Assembly: GCF_000739455.1 (NCBI RefSeq)
Contig: NZ_CP009211.1
Span: forward strand, 1,129,660-1,193,659
Direction: 5' to 3'
DNA from: Corynebacterium imitans
GTDB taxonomy: Bacteria; Actinomycetota; Actinomycetes; Mycobacteriales; Mycobacteriaceae
DNA length: 64,000 nucleotides
Shown here piece by piece: positions 42,699-51,496 of the stretch. The notes under the pieces are model-generated. The model ran no database searches, had not been told where the DNA came from, and saw nothing but the letters and a program-made list of their open reading frames with translations. Made by a program: the position numbers and the translations under genes. Within the stretch, counting starts at the first letter, position 1. Each line of letters starts with the position of its first letter.

Positions 42699-42812
42699 CA
42701 GCCACCCCACCGCCGCGCCGCGCCCCGCACGCCACACCCGGTGTGTGGGGCGCACCCAATTCTTCAACCACCAACAACTCCATAACCACCCCAGAAACGG
42801 AGGACAGCACCC

Positions 42813-45338
42813 GTGAAAAACCGTGAGCTCAAAATCGCAGAGGCCACAACACGCACCTCCGCGCACTGGACAAACACACTCACCACCATCCAAGACCTCA
42901 CCGCCCGCGCCTACGACCCCACCCACGTCGACTGCACCACCGCCGAATACAAAGCCATGGAAAAAAGCGCGCGCGACAAGCACAAAGACGTCGGCGGCTT
43001 CGTCGGCGGACACCTCAAAAACGGACGACGCCGCAAAGGCCACGTCCTCGCCCGCTCCATCATCACCCTCGACATCGACAACCTCCCCACAGACGTCGAC
43101 CTCGCCCAAGTCCTCGCCGACACCCTGCCCTACGCCTGGCTAATCCACACCACCCTCAGCCACACACCAGACGGCCCACGCTGGCGAATCTGGATCTGGC
43201 TCTCACGCGACATCACCGCCGACGAATACGGCGCAGTCGCCCGCAGAATCGCACAAGACATCAACCCCGGGCTGGAATGGTTCGACCCCACCACCTTCGA
43301 AGCGGAACGCTTCATGTACTGGCCCTCCGCACTCACCGACGGCGACTACCAGGCTCACGTCAGCAGACAGAAGGACATCCTCAACCCCGACGACTTCCTC
43401 GCCCGCTTCGACGTGTGGCAAGACGTCACCACCTGGCCCGGCGTCACACCCGACGACGCTAAGGCCATGCTCGGCAAATCGAAGCTCGACGACCCGCGGG
43501 ACAAGCCCGGCATGCTCGGCGCATTCAACCGCGCCTACACCATCCCACACGCCATCGACACCTTCCTCGGCGACGTGTACAAACCGGGCACGACGAAGGA
43601 CCGTTACACCTACACCGGCGGCACCAGCTCCAACGGCTTGATCGTCTACAACAACGGCCACTTCGCCTACAGCCAGCACGCCACCGACCCCGCAGCCGAC
43701 GGGCACTCCCACAGCGCATTTGACCTCGTGCGCATCCACCGCTTCGGCGACCTCGACGCGGACGCACCCACGGGCACACCAGCTAACAAGCGCCCCTCCT
43801 ACCTCGCCATGATGGACATGGCCAACGAAGATCCGGGCGCGCGCGCCGAAAACGCAAAAGCCACCGCCGCCAAGATCAACGACGTCTTCCAACCCATCAC
43901 CAACGACGAAGCGCCCGCAGGCGAACTGCTAAAGGAAACTGAACAGTTGCCCGGCGATACCAAGGCAGGGGAGACCACCGATAAAAGCTGGTTACTCGAC
44001 CTCGAAACCACAAAAGACGGAAACTTCAAAAACACCATCACCAACTTCGAGCTCATCTTCACTCACGATCCACGCCTCAACCACATCAACTGGAACATGC
44101 ACGCCAACCAACTCGAACCCCAAGAACCAACCCACCTCCCCTGGCACAGGGTCAGCAACACCTGGACCGAAAACGACCAAGCCCAACTTCGAACCACCAT
44201 CGCCCGCACCTACCACGGCATGGACTCACCAGACAAAATGCAAGCAGCACTCATCTCCACCGCCAGTTCCAAAAACCGCGCCTTCCACCCTGTACGCGAC
44301 TACTACACCAACCTGTTGCCATGGGACGGAGTGCCACGCCTCGACACACTCCTCGTGGACACCCTCGGCGCAGAAGACACCGACTACACCCGCGCGGTCA
44401 CCCGCAAAACCTTCGTCGCCGCGCACCGCCGCACCTTCCACCCCGGCTGCAAATTCGACCACGTGCTCACCCTCGTCGGCCCGCAAGGCGTCGGTAAATC
44501 CACCATCTTCGCCCGCATGGCAGGACAATGGTTCTCCGACTCACTGACGATCACCGACATGAAAGACAAAACCGGCGCAGAAAAACTCGCCGGCAACCTC
44601 ATCATCGAAATCGCAGAGCTCGCCGGCATGCGCAAAGCAGAAGCCGAATCAGTCAAAAGCTTCATCTCAAGAAACGAAGACAAATACCGCCCCGCCTACG
44701 GGCGCACCGTCCAGCACTACCCGCGCCAATGCATCATCGTTGGCACCACCAACGCCGATGAAGGCTTCCTGCGCGACACCACCGGCAACCGCCGCTGGTG
44801 GCCCGTCACCGTCGCCGGGAAAGGCTGGCTCGGCAGGCCACACGACCTCGACGACTACTACATCGACCAAGTCTGGGCAGAAGCACGAGCGCGCGACAAG
44901 CAAGGCGAAAAGCTCTACCTCACCGGCGACCTGCTCGAGGTCGCCGAACACATCCAAGCAGAATCCGTGGAAGCCGACGACCGCGTCGGCATCGTCGCCG
45001 AATACCTCAACAAGGTATTGCCACCCAACTGGGACGCAATCCCACTCATGGCCCGCCGCGTCTGGCTCGACGAAGGCACACTCCCAGACCACCTGAGAGA
45101 AACAGGCATGTGGAACCAAACAGTCGAACGCCAAACAGTCTCCCGGATGGAGATCTGGGCAGAATGCTTCGGACGCGACCCCGACGTCATGCGCAAGATC
45201 GACGCACACGAGATCACCGCCATCATGCGCCAAATCGACGGATGGGAAGACAGCGGAAAAACCCGAACCTTGCCCATCTACGGCAAGCAACGACTCTTCC
45301 AAAAAACCAAAATTAGCGAAGATGTTCGAGCTGCATAA
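42813..45338 (+). CDS. Prim-pol plus VirE-type helicase replication protein
   Basis: 841 aa. The N-terminal third looks like an archaeo-eukaryotic primase-polymerase: RSIITLDIDN (D-x-D motif) and HTTLSHTPDGPRWRIW (S-x-H motif). The C-terminal half is a virulence-associated-E (VirE/VapE) SF3-like helicase with Walker A GPQGVGKST, and then EIAELAGMRKAEAESVKSFISRNEDKYRPAYG, IIVGTTNADEGFLRD and TGNRRWWPV. It probably primes and unwinds at the phage origin. GTG 42813 with ACGGAGGA upstream. Repeats right after it may be its binding sites. Confidence 0.87.
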   Translation: MKNRELKIAEATTRTSAHWTNTLTTIQDLTARAYDPTHVDCTTAEYKAMEKSARDKHKDVGGFVGGHLKNGRRRKGHVLARSIITLDIDNLPTDVDLAQVLADTLPYAWLIHTTLSHTPDGPRWRIWIWLSRDITADEYGAVARRIAQDINPGLEWFDPTTFEAERFMYWPSALTDGDYQAHVSRQKDILNPDDFLARFDVWQDVTTWPGVTPDDAKAMLGKSKLDDPRDKPGMLGAFNRAYTIPHAIDTFLGDVYKPGTTKDRYTYTGGTSSNGLIVYNNGHFAYSQHATDPAADGHSHSAFDLVRIHRFGDLDADAPTGTPANKRPSYLAMMDMANEDPGARAENAKATAAKINDVFQPITNDEAPAGELLKETEQLPGDTKAGETTDKSWLLDLETTKDGNFKNTITNFELIFTHDPRLNHINWNMHANQLEPQEPTHLPWHRVSNTWTENDQAQLRTTIARTYHGMDSPDKMQAALISTASSKNRAFHPVRDYYTNLLPWDGVPRLDTLLVDTLGAEDTDYTRAVTRKTFVAAHRRTFHPGCKFDHVLTLVGPQGVGKSTIFARMAGQWFSDSLTITDMKDKTGAEKLAGNLIIEIAELAGMRKAEAESVKSFISRNEDKYRPAYGRTVQHYPRQCIIVGTTNADEGFLRDTTGNRRWWPVTVAGKGWLGRPHDLDDYYIDQVWAEARARDKQGEKLYLTGDLLEVAEHIQAESVEADDRVGIVAEYLNKVLPPNWDAIPLMARRVWLDEGTLPDHLRETGMWNQTVERQTVSRMEIWAECFGRDPDVMRKIDAHEITAIMRQIDGWEDSGKTRTLPIYGKQRLFQKTKISEDVRAA

Positions 45339-45342
45339 AGGG

Positions 45343-45608
45343 TGGAACAAAGTCGGGAACAAAGCCCAACACGATTTGTTCCACCCACCCAAGAACTGGA
45401 ACAAACGGAACAAAAAATAACTTTGTTCCACCCTTTGTTCCACACCTGAAACCACGCGCAAGCGGGGGAAATACCGACACTGGAACAAACGGAACAAAAA
45501 ATATCTATCTAAAGACTTTCTAGAAAATAGGGGCCTACATTACCCCCATATAGGTGTAAAACGCCTAAAACAGCGACCTAACTAGAAAACACCCCGACTT
45601 TGTTCCAC
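45343..45608. repeat. Ten GGAACAAA repeats, candidate replication origin
   Basis: GGAACAAA occurs at about 45344, 45356, 45398, 45407, 45482 and 45491, and its complement TTTGTTCC at 45375, 45422, 45434 and 45599. One 23-bp block (TGGAACAAACGGAACAAAAA plus ATA) is exactly repeated at 45397 and 45481. The stretch 45500-45600 between them is AT-rich for this genome. No convincing gene lies here. Iterons with an AT-rich segment beside the helicase gene suggest an origin. Confidence 0.6.
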
Positions 45609-45631
45609 CACACCCCAAAAAGGACAAAAAA

Positions 45632-45913
45632 TTGTTAGAACGCGAAGTCGAACAAGCACTAGTCCGCGAGGCACGCAAGGCAGGCGGAATCGCACCAAAA
45701 TTCACCAGCCCCGGCAACGCAGGAATGCCAGACCGAATCATCATCCTCCCCGGCGGCAAGGTCTGCTTCGTCGAACTCAAAGCACCCGGACAGAAACCCC
45801 GACCCCTCCAAATCAGGCAGATGGACCGCCTCACCCAACTCGGCTGCATGGTCCGCACCCTCGACCACCCCAACCAAATTTCAGGACTCATCGATGAAAT
45901 ACGTTCCGCATGA
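45632..45913 (+). CDS. VRR-NUC domain nuclease
   Basis: 93 aa, the usual size of phage stand-alone VRR-NUC proteins (Holliday junction-type nuclease fold). Motifs E in LEREVEQAL, PGNAGMPDRIIILPGGKVCFVELKAPGQKPRPLQ (D...E-x-K) and QIRQMDRLTQLG are intact. TTG 45632 is the only sensible start, with AAAGGAC upstream. It overlaps the SNF2 gene by 20 nt; the two are commonly adjacent in phages. Confidence 0.9.
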   Translation: MLEREVEQALVREARKAGGIAPKFTSPGNAGMPDRIIILPGGKVCFVELKAPGQKPRPLQIRQMDRLTQLGCMVRTLDHPNQISGLIDEIRSA

Positions 45914-47267
45914 TTACCAAGCCCACACCACCCAGTTCATCATCGACCACCCCGAGTGCGCGATCTTTCTAGGAATGGGCATGGGCAAGACGATCTCCAC
46001 CCTCACTGCCATCGACGAGCTCATCCGCTGTCGATTCGAAATCCGGCGTGCACTCGTCATCGCACCCGTCCGCGTCGCCCGCGATACGTGGCCCGCCGAA
46101 ATCAAAAAATGGGACCACCTCACAGGGCTCCGCGTCAGCCCCATCATCGGCACCAAGGCACAGCGCGAAGCCGCGGTACGCGCGGACGCGGATATTTACA
46201 CCATTGGGCGAGAGAACGTGCAGTGGCTCGTCGATTACTGCGGTCGGCGTTGGCCTTTCGACATGGTCGTCATCGACGAACTTTCGTCCTTCAAGAATCC
46301 GCAAGCCAAGCGGTTCAAGAAGCTGCTGAAAGTCCGCGACCAGATCACCCGCATCGTCGGACTCACCGGCACACCAGCCCCCAACAGCCTGCTGGACATC
46401 TGGGCACCATTCAGGCTTATCGACCAGGGCCAGCGCCTCGGCAGATACATCACTCACTACCGCGCGCAATATTTCACGCCGGGCAAGCGCAGCGGGCACG
46501 TCGTCTACAACTGGGTCATCCGCCCCGGCGCGGACCAGGCGATCTACGACAACATCGCCGACATCACCGTCAGTATGCGCACCACCGACTACCTGCAGCT
46601 TCCCGACGTGACCACCCAACACATCACCGTGAACCTCACACCCAAGCAACAGCAGCAGGTGGACACGCTGAAGCGTGACATGGTCGTCGACCTCGACGAG
46701 GACACCACCATCGACGCCACCAACGCCGCCACCCTGTCACTGAAGCTGCAGCAGCTCGCGGGAGGTGCGATCTACGCCGAGGACGGCGATGACTACATCG
46801 TCGTGCATGACGAGAAGATTCAAGCCCTCGCCGAGCTCGTCGACCAAGCAGCCGGCAATACCATGCTGGTCTGCTTCTGGTTCAAGCACGAACGAGACCG
46901 CATCCTTGCCGCGATCCCCGGCGCGCGCGTCCTGGACACCCAGCAGGACTTCGAGGACTGGAACGCTGGCAAGATTCCCGTCGCGCTTATCCACCCCGCA
47001 TCGGCGGGACACGGACTCAACTTGCAGTCAGGCGGGCACATCATGGTCTGGTTCACCACCCCGTGGTCGTTGGAACTTTACGAGCAGGCGAACGCGCGGC
47101 TGCACAGGCAAGGGCAGACGGAGCCGGTCAGCATCATCCACATCGACACCGCAAACAGCATCGACCAGACCGTCCACCAAGCACTTGCCCGCAAGGACAC
47201 CACGCAGCAGGCGCTCATCACAGCAGTTGCCGCCGAGCTCGACGCGGCAGAAAGGGCAGCAGCATGA
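45894..47267 (+). CDS. SNF2-type DEAD-box ATPase
   Basis: 457 aa, a compact phage SNF2 helicase-like protein. Motifs: LGMGMGKTIST (I), VVIDELSSFKN (II), GLTGTPAPNSLLDIW (III), HGLNLQSGGHIMVWFTTPW (V) and QANARLHRQGQTEPV (VI). Likely acts as a dsDNA translocase in phage replication or recombination, with the VRR-NUC protein. Confidence 0.92.
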   Translation: MKYVPHDYQAHTTQFIIDHPECAIFLGMGMGKTISTLTAIDELIRCRFEIRRALVIAPVRVARDTWPAEIKKWDHLTGLRVSPIIGTKAQREAAVRADADIYTIGRENVQWLVDYCGRRWPFDMVVIDELSSFKNPQAKRFKKLLKVRDQITRIVGLTGTPAPNSLLDIWAPFRLIDQGQRLGRYITHYRAQYFTPGKRSGHVVYNWVIRPGADQAIYDNIADITVSMRTTDYLQLPDVTTQHITVNLTPKQQQQVDTLKRDMVVDLDEDTTIDATNAATLSLKLQQLAGGAIYAEDGDDYIVVHDEKIQALAELVDQAAGNTMLVCFWFKHERDRILAAIPGARVLDTQQDFEDWNAGKIPVALIHPASAGHGLNLQSGGHIMVWFTTPWSLELYEQANARLHRQGQTEPVSIIHIDTANSIDQTVHQALARKDTTQQALITAVAAELDAAERAAA

Positions 47268-47500
47268 CCAAGCGCATCACCATCAACGTCGAGACGCAAA
47301 AAATATACGCGGATGAGGGGGTCACCGTATACGACTCATGCGTTGCGGGTGCAGTGCTCTTCGGCACCTCACTGGCAAACGCAGGCCACACCTGCGGGTG
47401 GGAGGTTACAGAGGAGCTGGGAGCAAACCTCATCGCAGAGATAGGACGGCAGCTCGACGAGGAAAAGCAAGGGCCACCACCGTGGCGGGCCGACACCTAG
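47264..47500 (+). CDS. Small hypothetical phage protein
   Basis: 78 aa (MTKRITINVETQKIYADEGVTVYDSCVAGAVLFG...). ATGA overlap with the SNF2 gene. No domain recognised. Confidence 0.6.
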   Translation: MTKRITINVETQKIYADEGVTVYDSCVAGAVLFGTSLANAGHTCGWEVTEELGANLIAEIGRQLDEEKQGPPPWRADT

Positions 47501-47527
47501 ACCAACCACTACAAGGAAGGACACCCC

Positions 47528-47677
47528 ATGACACTTCGTGACAAATTCCAAGACTGGCTCGAGCAAGCCGATTTTGAAGACATCCTCATGACAGGATTCA
47601 TGGCACTGATCGTCGCCATGTGCCTGATCATCTTCATCGTCGCCGTCATCGCAAGCATTGCAACCATCCTCACTTAG
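47528..47677 (+). CDS. Small membrane protein (49 aa)
   Basis: A helical N-terminus (LRDKFQDWLEQADFEDIL) precedes one long membrane helix (ALIVAMCLIIFIVAVIASI). AAGGAAGGA precedes ATG 47528. It could be a membrane-active phage peptide; role unknown. Confidence 0.6.
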   Translation: MTLRDKFQDWLEQADFEDILMTGFMALIVAMCLIIFIVAVIASIATILT

Positions 47678-47679
47678 CC

Positions 47680-47841
47680 ATGCACACACCACCAAGCCTC
47701 GAAGAACCAACCCCCATCTACGACCAACTCATGGACGAGACCTACGGACAAATCGTCCACAATCTCACCTACAACGGTCGCCAAGTACGCGTCAAAGTCA
47801 TCAACAAGGACACCAGCGACACCACCAGGAGCACACAGTGA
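47680..47841 (+). CDS. Small phage protein (53 aa)
   Basis: MHTPPSLEEPTPIYDQLMDETYGQIVHNLTYNGRQ... at ATG 47680, 2 nt after the previous stop. Its TGA overlaps the GTG of the next gene. No domain recognised. Confidence 0.5.
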   Translation: MHTPPSLEEPTPIYDQLMDETYGQIVHNLTYNGRQVRVKVINKDTSDTTRSTQ

Positions 47842-48512
47842 CAACGGCACAAGACCTCCACCACGCAGCCCGCCAACTCGCCGACACCTACGCCGCCCTC
47901 GCAGAACTCAAATGGACACCCGAGCGCCCCACCAGCGAACGCGTCATGCGCACCCAAGGTGGCTCACGATCACCCAGCCCCGACAACGACCACGCTTTCA
48001 GCATCGAATACGAACTCTGGCGCAACGACGACAACGGGGCACCGGGCGGGCTAAGGATGGTGGCAGCAGACGCCCTCGCCTACACGACCGCGCCACGCCA
48101 CACACCAAACCAAGCCGGATACCTGGACGAGCACCTTGCCCCCGGAATACTCTGCGCCCACATCGCCCGCCACGCCACCGAGATCGCCGAACACTTCCCA
48201 GCCGTCGACGAACTCACCGAACTACTGCGCGACCAACACCGCTACCTCACTCGCCGCATCCACCACCACCGGGGGCAAAACCTCAAAGCGCTACCCGTCG
48301 ATACCGTTGCGACAGGCTTCGGCACCGCCGCCGACCTCGCACCACTCGTCTCCGCCGCCGTCGGTAAACACTTCACCCGCGACCAGATCCGATACTGGGG
48401 CCGATCAGGGCGGGTCACCCCATACACCACCGCAGAAGGGACAACTCACTACCGCCTCGGTGATCTCATCGAGGCCGCACGCGAATACTCCGATAAGCGT
48501 GCGCACCATTGA
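47838..48512 (+). CDS. Phage protein with C-terminal HTH, possible late regulator
   Basis: 224 aa from GTG 47838. The C-terminal 60 residues (ADLAPLVSAAVGKHFTRDQIRYWGRSGRVTPYTTAEGTTHYRLGDLIEAA) look like a winged HTH of the MerR/HTH_17 kind. Last gene of the early operon, just before the promoter-terminator element, which is where late-gene activators or antiterminators often lie. That role is inference. Confidence 0.6.
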   Translation: MTTAQDLHHAARQLADTYAALAELKWTPERPTSERVMRTQGGSRSPSPDNDHAFSIEYELWRNDDNGAPGGLRMVAADALAYTTAPRHTPNQAGYLDEHLAPGILCAHIARHATEIAEHFPAVDELTELLRDQHRYLTRRIHHHRGQNLKALPVDTVATGFGTAADLAPLVSAAVGKHFTRDQIRYWGRSGRVTPYTTAEGTTHYRLGDLIEAAREYSDKRAHH

Positions 48513-48539
48513 TGTATTTCCGCGACCGTATGCTATGCT
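48509..48539 (+). promoter_or_regulatory. Candidate late promoter
   Basis: TTGATG (48509-48514) and TATGCT (48534-48539), spaced 19 nt, with a second TATGCT at 48529. Transcription would start about 48546, only a few nt before a strong terminator hairpin. Confidence 0.5.
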
Positions 48540-48548
48540 TGCGCACGA

Positions 48549-48577
48549 AAGACCTGTCAGTTCCTGACGGGTCTTTT
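48549..48577 (+). terminator. Intrinsic terminator between early and late regions
   Basis: GACCTGTCAG-TTC-CTGACGGGTC (10-bp stem with one G-T pair) followed by TTTT. It closes the early operon. Because a promoter-like sequence lies immediately upstream, it could also act on a short leader RNA. Confidence 0.85.
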
Positions 48578-48654
48578 GTCGTGCCCAGGCCGGGCGGTCA
48601 TGTCATTGCGGTGGTGCTGGTGGCCTGGGCACCTTAGGGAAGCGTCGCGCATGG

Positions 48655-48704
48655 TGCGCAACCCGCCTCAAGATGTTCAGGTTCGAATCCTGAGCGGGGC
48701 GCCA
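48655..48704 (+). other. tRNA 3'-half-like sequence
   Basis: TCAGG-TTCGAAT-CCTGA is a perfect T arm (48677-48693), followed by GCGGGGC, G and CCA (48702-48704). I cannot find a matching 5' acceptor strand GCCCCGC or an anticodon arm upstream. It is a truncated or captured tRNA end, 20 nt before the HNH fusion gene. Confidence 0.5.
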
Positions 48705-48724
48705 ATACGACCGGGAGGTGAAAC

Positions 48725-49420
48725 ATGCACACACGCATCACCACTGGCAAACAAGGACGCACACCACGCGCCACCCATTACATCGACGCAAGCACACTAC
48801 CCAACCCACACGACGAGCCCTGGCTACGCCCACGCGACGGGCGCGACCCCAACGTCCAACAATGGCTCCTAGACCAACCCGGCGTACCCGACCAATTCGC
48901 ACGCCACCTCGCCACCATCGAAGCCCTGCAACCACCCACCATCAGCATCACCTGCAGCGCAGGCAGACACCGCAGCGTCGCACTCGGAGAATGGCTCACC
49001 ACCCAACTCGAAGCCAAAGGCTGGGCAGTCCAACTCAACCACCACAACCTCAAGACCAAAAAGAAGCAAGCCACAACAACACAACGCGGCTACGGATACC
49101 GACAACAGCAAATCCCACGTAAAAACCTGCTCCACAACCTCATAGACGGAACAGAATGCGAATACTGCGCACGCCCAATGTTCCGCGACCCCGCCAAAAA
49201 CTTCGACGGCGCACCACTCGAAGCCGACCACATCGACAGGGACAAGACCCAACCACCCAAACGCCTCATCCACCGCCGCTGCAACCGCACACTCAACGGC
49301 AAAGGCAAAGGCACCTGGGTCAAGCACGGACCAGACTGGTACGCCAAACACGGCCAAACCGTAGACAACGGCACGGGGGACACCCTCGACTGGCCAGGAG
49401 GCCACCACATCCGCTGGTAA
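48725..49420 (+). CDS. RapZ C-terminal-like domain fused to HNH/endonuclease VII-like nuclease
   Basis: 231 aa. Residues about 15-100 (HYIDASTLPNPHDEPWLRPRDGRD...TISITCSAGRHRSVALGEWL) match the C-terminal RNA-binding domain of RapZ, including the LPNPH and GxHRSV motifs. Residues about 145-200 (CEYCARPMF...LEADHIDRDK...LIHRRCNRTLNGKG) are a His-Me finger nuclease with a zinc C-x-x-C and DH catalytic pair. It sits directly upstream of the terminase genes, the place where HNH proteins assist cos cleavage in HK97-type phages. GGGAGG lies 8 nt before the ATG. I do not know this fusion from other phages. Confidence 0.75.
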   Translation: MHTRITTGKQGRTPRATHYIDASTLPNPHDEPWLRPRDGRDPNVQQWLLDQPGVPDQFARHLATIEALQPPTISITCSAGRHRSVALGEWLTTQLEAKGWAVQLNHHNLKTKKKQATTTQRGYGYRQQQIPRKNLLHNLIDGTECEYCARPMFRDPAKNFDGAPLEADHIDRDKTQPPKRLIHRRCNRTLNGKGKGTWVKHGPDWYAKHGQTVDNGTGDTLDWPGGHHIRW

Positions 49421-49558
49421 CCACCACCCCGCCAGGGGAGGGGGTGCCCAAAAAATCTGGACCCCCCCATCCCCAGACACCGCCCCGTCCGCCTGCAGTC
49501 AGAGATTCTCTCTCTGGCGGAAACTAGGGGGTCGCGCGCGCGATAAGGAGGCATAGCG
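49421..49558. other. Probable cos region
   Basis: Non-coding, with G-run and C-run blocks (GGGGAGGGGG, ACCCCCCCAT) and a short inverted repeat CTGG...CCAG near 49471-49490. Lying between an HNH-type gene and the terminase genes, it is where cos sites lie in related phages. The cut site cannot be read from the sequence alone. It ends in the ribosome site AAGGAGG for the next gene. Confidence 0.4.
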
Positions 49559-49846
49559 ATGGAATTTGAGCAGGATGAGCTGCGCTCGATGGTCGAGTCA
49601 GTGCTTGAAGCAGTGGAGTCTGCCGATCACCTGGTGGATTCAGATCAGGCTTCGGTGGATCTGGCGCTGCACCTGGCGACGATCATCGACGAGGCGCGTG
49701 AGTCTGGCGATCCGGACGCGATTTCTAAGACGTCTTTCGGGCCGATGCCGACACTGAACAAGGTTTTGACTGGTCTGGGCCTGAACCCGGAGGGGAAGCA
49801 GAAGTTGGGGCTGAATGAGGATGTCCAGGAGGATGAGGAGTTCTAA
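49559..49846 (+). CDS. Probable terminase small subunit
   Basis: 95 aa, acidic (MEFEQDELRSMVESVLEAVESADHLVDSDQASVDLALHLATIIDEARE...). Position directly before the large terminase and the phrase ALHLATIIDEARESGD, seen in actinophage small terminases, support the call. It is shorter than usual, so it may be only the multimerisation part. AAGGAGG precedes the ATG. Confidence 0.55.
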   Translation: MEFEQDELRSMVESVLEAVESADHLVDSDQASVDLALHLATIIDEARESGDPDAISKTSFGPMPTLNKVLTGLGLNPEGKQKLGLNEDVQEDEEF

Positions 49847-49858
49847 GTTTGGGGGTGA

Positions 49859-51496
49859 ATGGTCGTGGCGTTGACGTTGCCGCGGGTATTCACGCCGCCG
49901 TTACGTGATCTTGAGGAGCCGGAGGCGACGTGGGGCCACGATATGGTGTGGTTCTGCGACGAGATTCTGGGGGAGCCGCTGTCTGATTACCAGCGGTGGC
50001 TGTCGATGCATGCGCTTGAGGTGCTGACGAAGGAGAAGGCGCTCGAGTTCGCGATGCTTGAGGATGACCCGGCGGCTGAGATCGCGAAGGTGGAGCGTCT
50101 GTATGGCCCTGCCCCTGTTCGTGGTGGTCGTCCTATTCCGAATGGGCGTTTGCGGTTCACGAAGATCGTGATTTTGATCGCCCGGCAGAACGGTAAGACC
50201 GATTGGGTGAAGAAGCTCATTAAGTGGGCGATTTTCCGGAAGCGGATGCCTGAGGTCATGGCTGCTGCGCAGACGTTGAATAAGGCGATTGACCTGTGGA
50301 ATGAGATTCTTCTTGAGATTGAGCGCGACTCGAAGTTGAAGAAGATTCTTGGGCGTGTTGATCACTCTAAGGGTGCGCAGGCGATGTGGACGAAGGGGAA
50401 GCGGCAGCGTTATCGCCCGGTGGGGATTGATGAGAACGCGGGCCGTGGCGACACGGTGGACTTGCTTTACATCGACGAGCTGCGTACTCAGAAGGACTTC
50501 ACGGGTGTCAACTCGTTGGAGGCAACAACGACAGTGCCGGATAACGGGTTGATTGTGACGACGTCGAATGCTGGGGTGGGCCACTCGGTGGTGCTGCGTG
50601 ATTACCGCGAATTGGCAAAGCAGCCGATTGATGAGGGCACGTGGCGTGATACTCGCATGGCGCTATTTGAGTGGTCTGCGGACCCGTCGGCAGATATTGA
50701 CGATGTCGAGGGATGGAAGCAGGCGAACCCTGACCTCGGCAATGGGCGCATCACCATGGCGACGTTGCATGCGGAGAGGCAGTCGACTTTGGAAGCAACG
50801 TTCCGCACTGAGCGGTTGTGCCAGTGGGTCGATGAGCTCGGTGATGATTTTGAGCCTATTGTGCCGTTGGAGCGTTGGGGGGATCTGGCTGTGGATCGTC
50901 GTGTTGCTGTTGGTGATTGTGTGCTCGCGGTGGAAGTGTCGCCTGATGGCGAGTCGGTGACGTTTGTGTCTGCGGGGCAGACGTCACGCGGTGTGCATCT
51001 TGAGCAGCGGCCTGGGGATAAGAAGTTCGTGGTGGACGAGACGGTGGAAGCTATTCGCCGGTTCGTTGCTGAGAATGATGACCCTGCTGCGGTGGTGCTG
51101 GATAAGGACTCTCCGGCTGGCGTGCTCGTGTCGCACTTGTTGGCGGTTGGTATTGAGCCTGTGCTGCTAAACGGTGGCATGGTCGCTGGCGCGCTTCGTG
51201 AGATGAAGCAAGCCGTTGCTGATGGTCGCCTGACCCATGACGGGGCGCAGGAATGGGTGGGCGCGTTGCGCGTCGCCACGGTGCGTGATGGTGCCGGACG
51301 GTACCCGTCGATTGAACGTTTCTCTGGTGATGTGTCTGTGCTCGTCGCTGGCACGTTCGCGCTGTGGGCGTTGAACAAGTTCATCGCTGAGTTCCAGGTC
51401 CCGTACAAGCAAGTCGAGGTTGAGAAGAAGAACCCGGTGGGCACGTTCCCCGTGTTCTCAAGGAAATCGTTGATGGGAGGTGCGCTCGTTGGCTGA
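49859..51496 (+). CDS. terL: Terminase large subunit
   Basis: 545 aa. ATPase domain with Walker A-like ARQNGKTDW and Walker B LLYIDEL, then a nuclease domain with LAVEVSPDG, AAVVLDKDSPAG and SGDVSVLVAGTFAL. It packages DNA into proheads and cuts at cos. Length and motifs fit the HK97-like actinophage group. Its end overlaps the portal gene by 8 nt. Confidence 0.93.
   Translation: MVVALTLPRVFTPPLRDLEEPEATWGHDMVWFCDEILGEPLSDYQRWLSMHALEVLTKEKALEFAMLEDDPAAEIAKVERLYGPAPVRGGRPIPNGRLRFTKIVILIARQNGKTDWVKKLIKWAIFRKRMPEVMAAAQTLNKAIDLWNEILLEIERDSKLKKILGRVDHSKGAQAMWTKGKRQRYRPVGIDENAGRGDTVDLLYIDELRTQKDFTGVNSLEATTTVPDNGLIVTTSNAGVGHSVVLRDYRELAKQPIDEGTWRDTRMALFEWSADPSADIDDVEGWKQANPDLGNGRITMATLHAERQSTLEATFRTERLCQWVDELGDDFEPIVPLERWGDLAVDRRVAVGDCVLAVEVSPDGESVTFVSAGQTSRGVHLEQRPGDKKFVVDETVEAIRRFVAENDDPAAVVLDKDSPAGVLVSHLLAVGIEPVLLNGGMVAGALREMKQAVADGRLTHDGAQEWVGALRVATVRDGAGRYPSIERFSGDVSVLVAGTFALWALNKFIAEFQVPYKQVEVEKKNPVGTFPVFSRKSLMGGALVG

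Noticed and set aside
45321..45419. 32-aa ORF overlapping the end of the prim-pol/helicase gene
   Set aside because: It is made mostly of the GGAACAAA repeats and has no ribosome site.
48601..48704. Complete tRNA gene ending at CCA 48704
   Set aside because: No complementary 5' acceptor strand and no 5-bp anticodon stem in the right place; only the T arm and 3' end fit.
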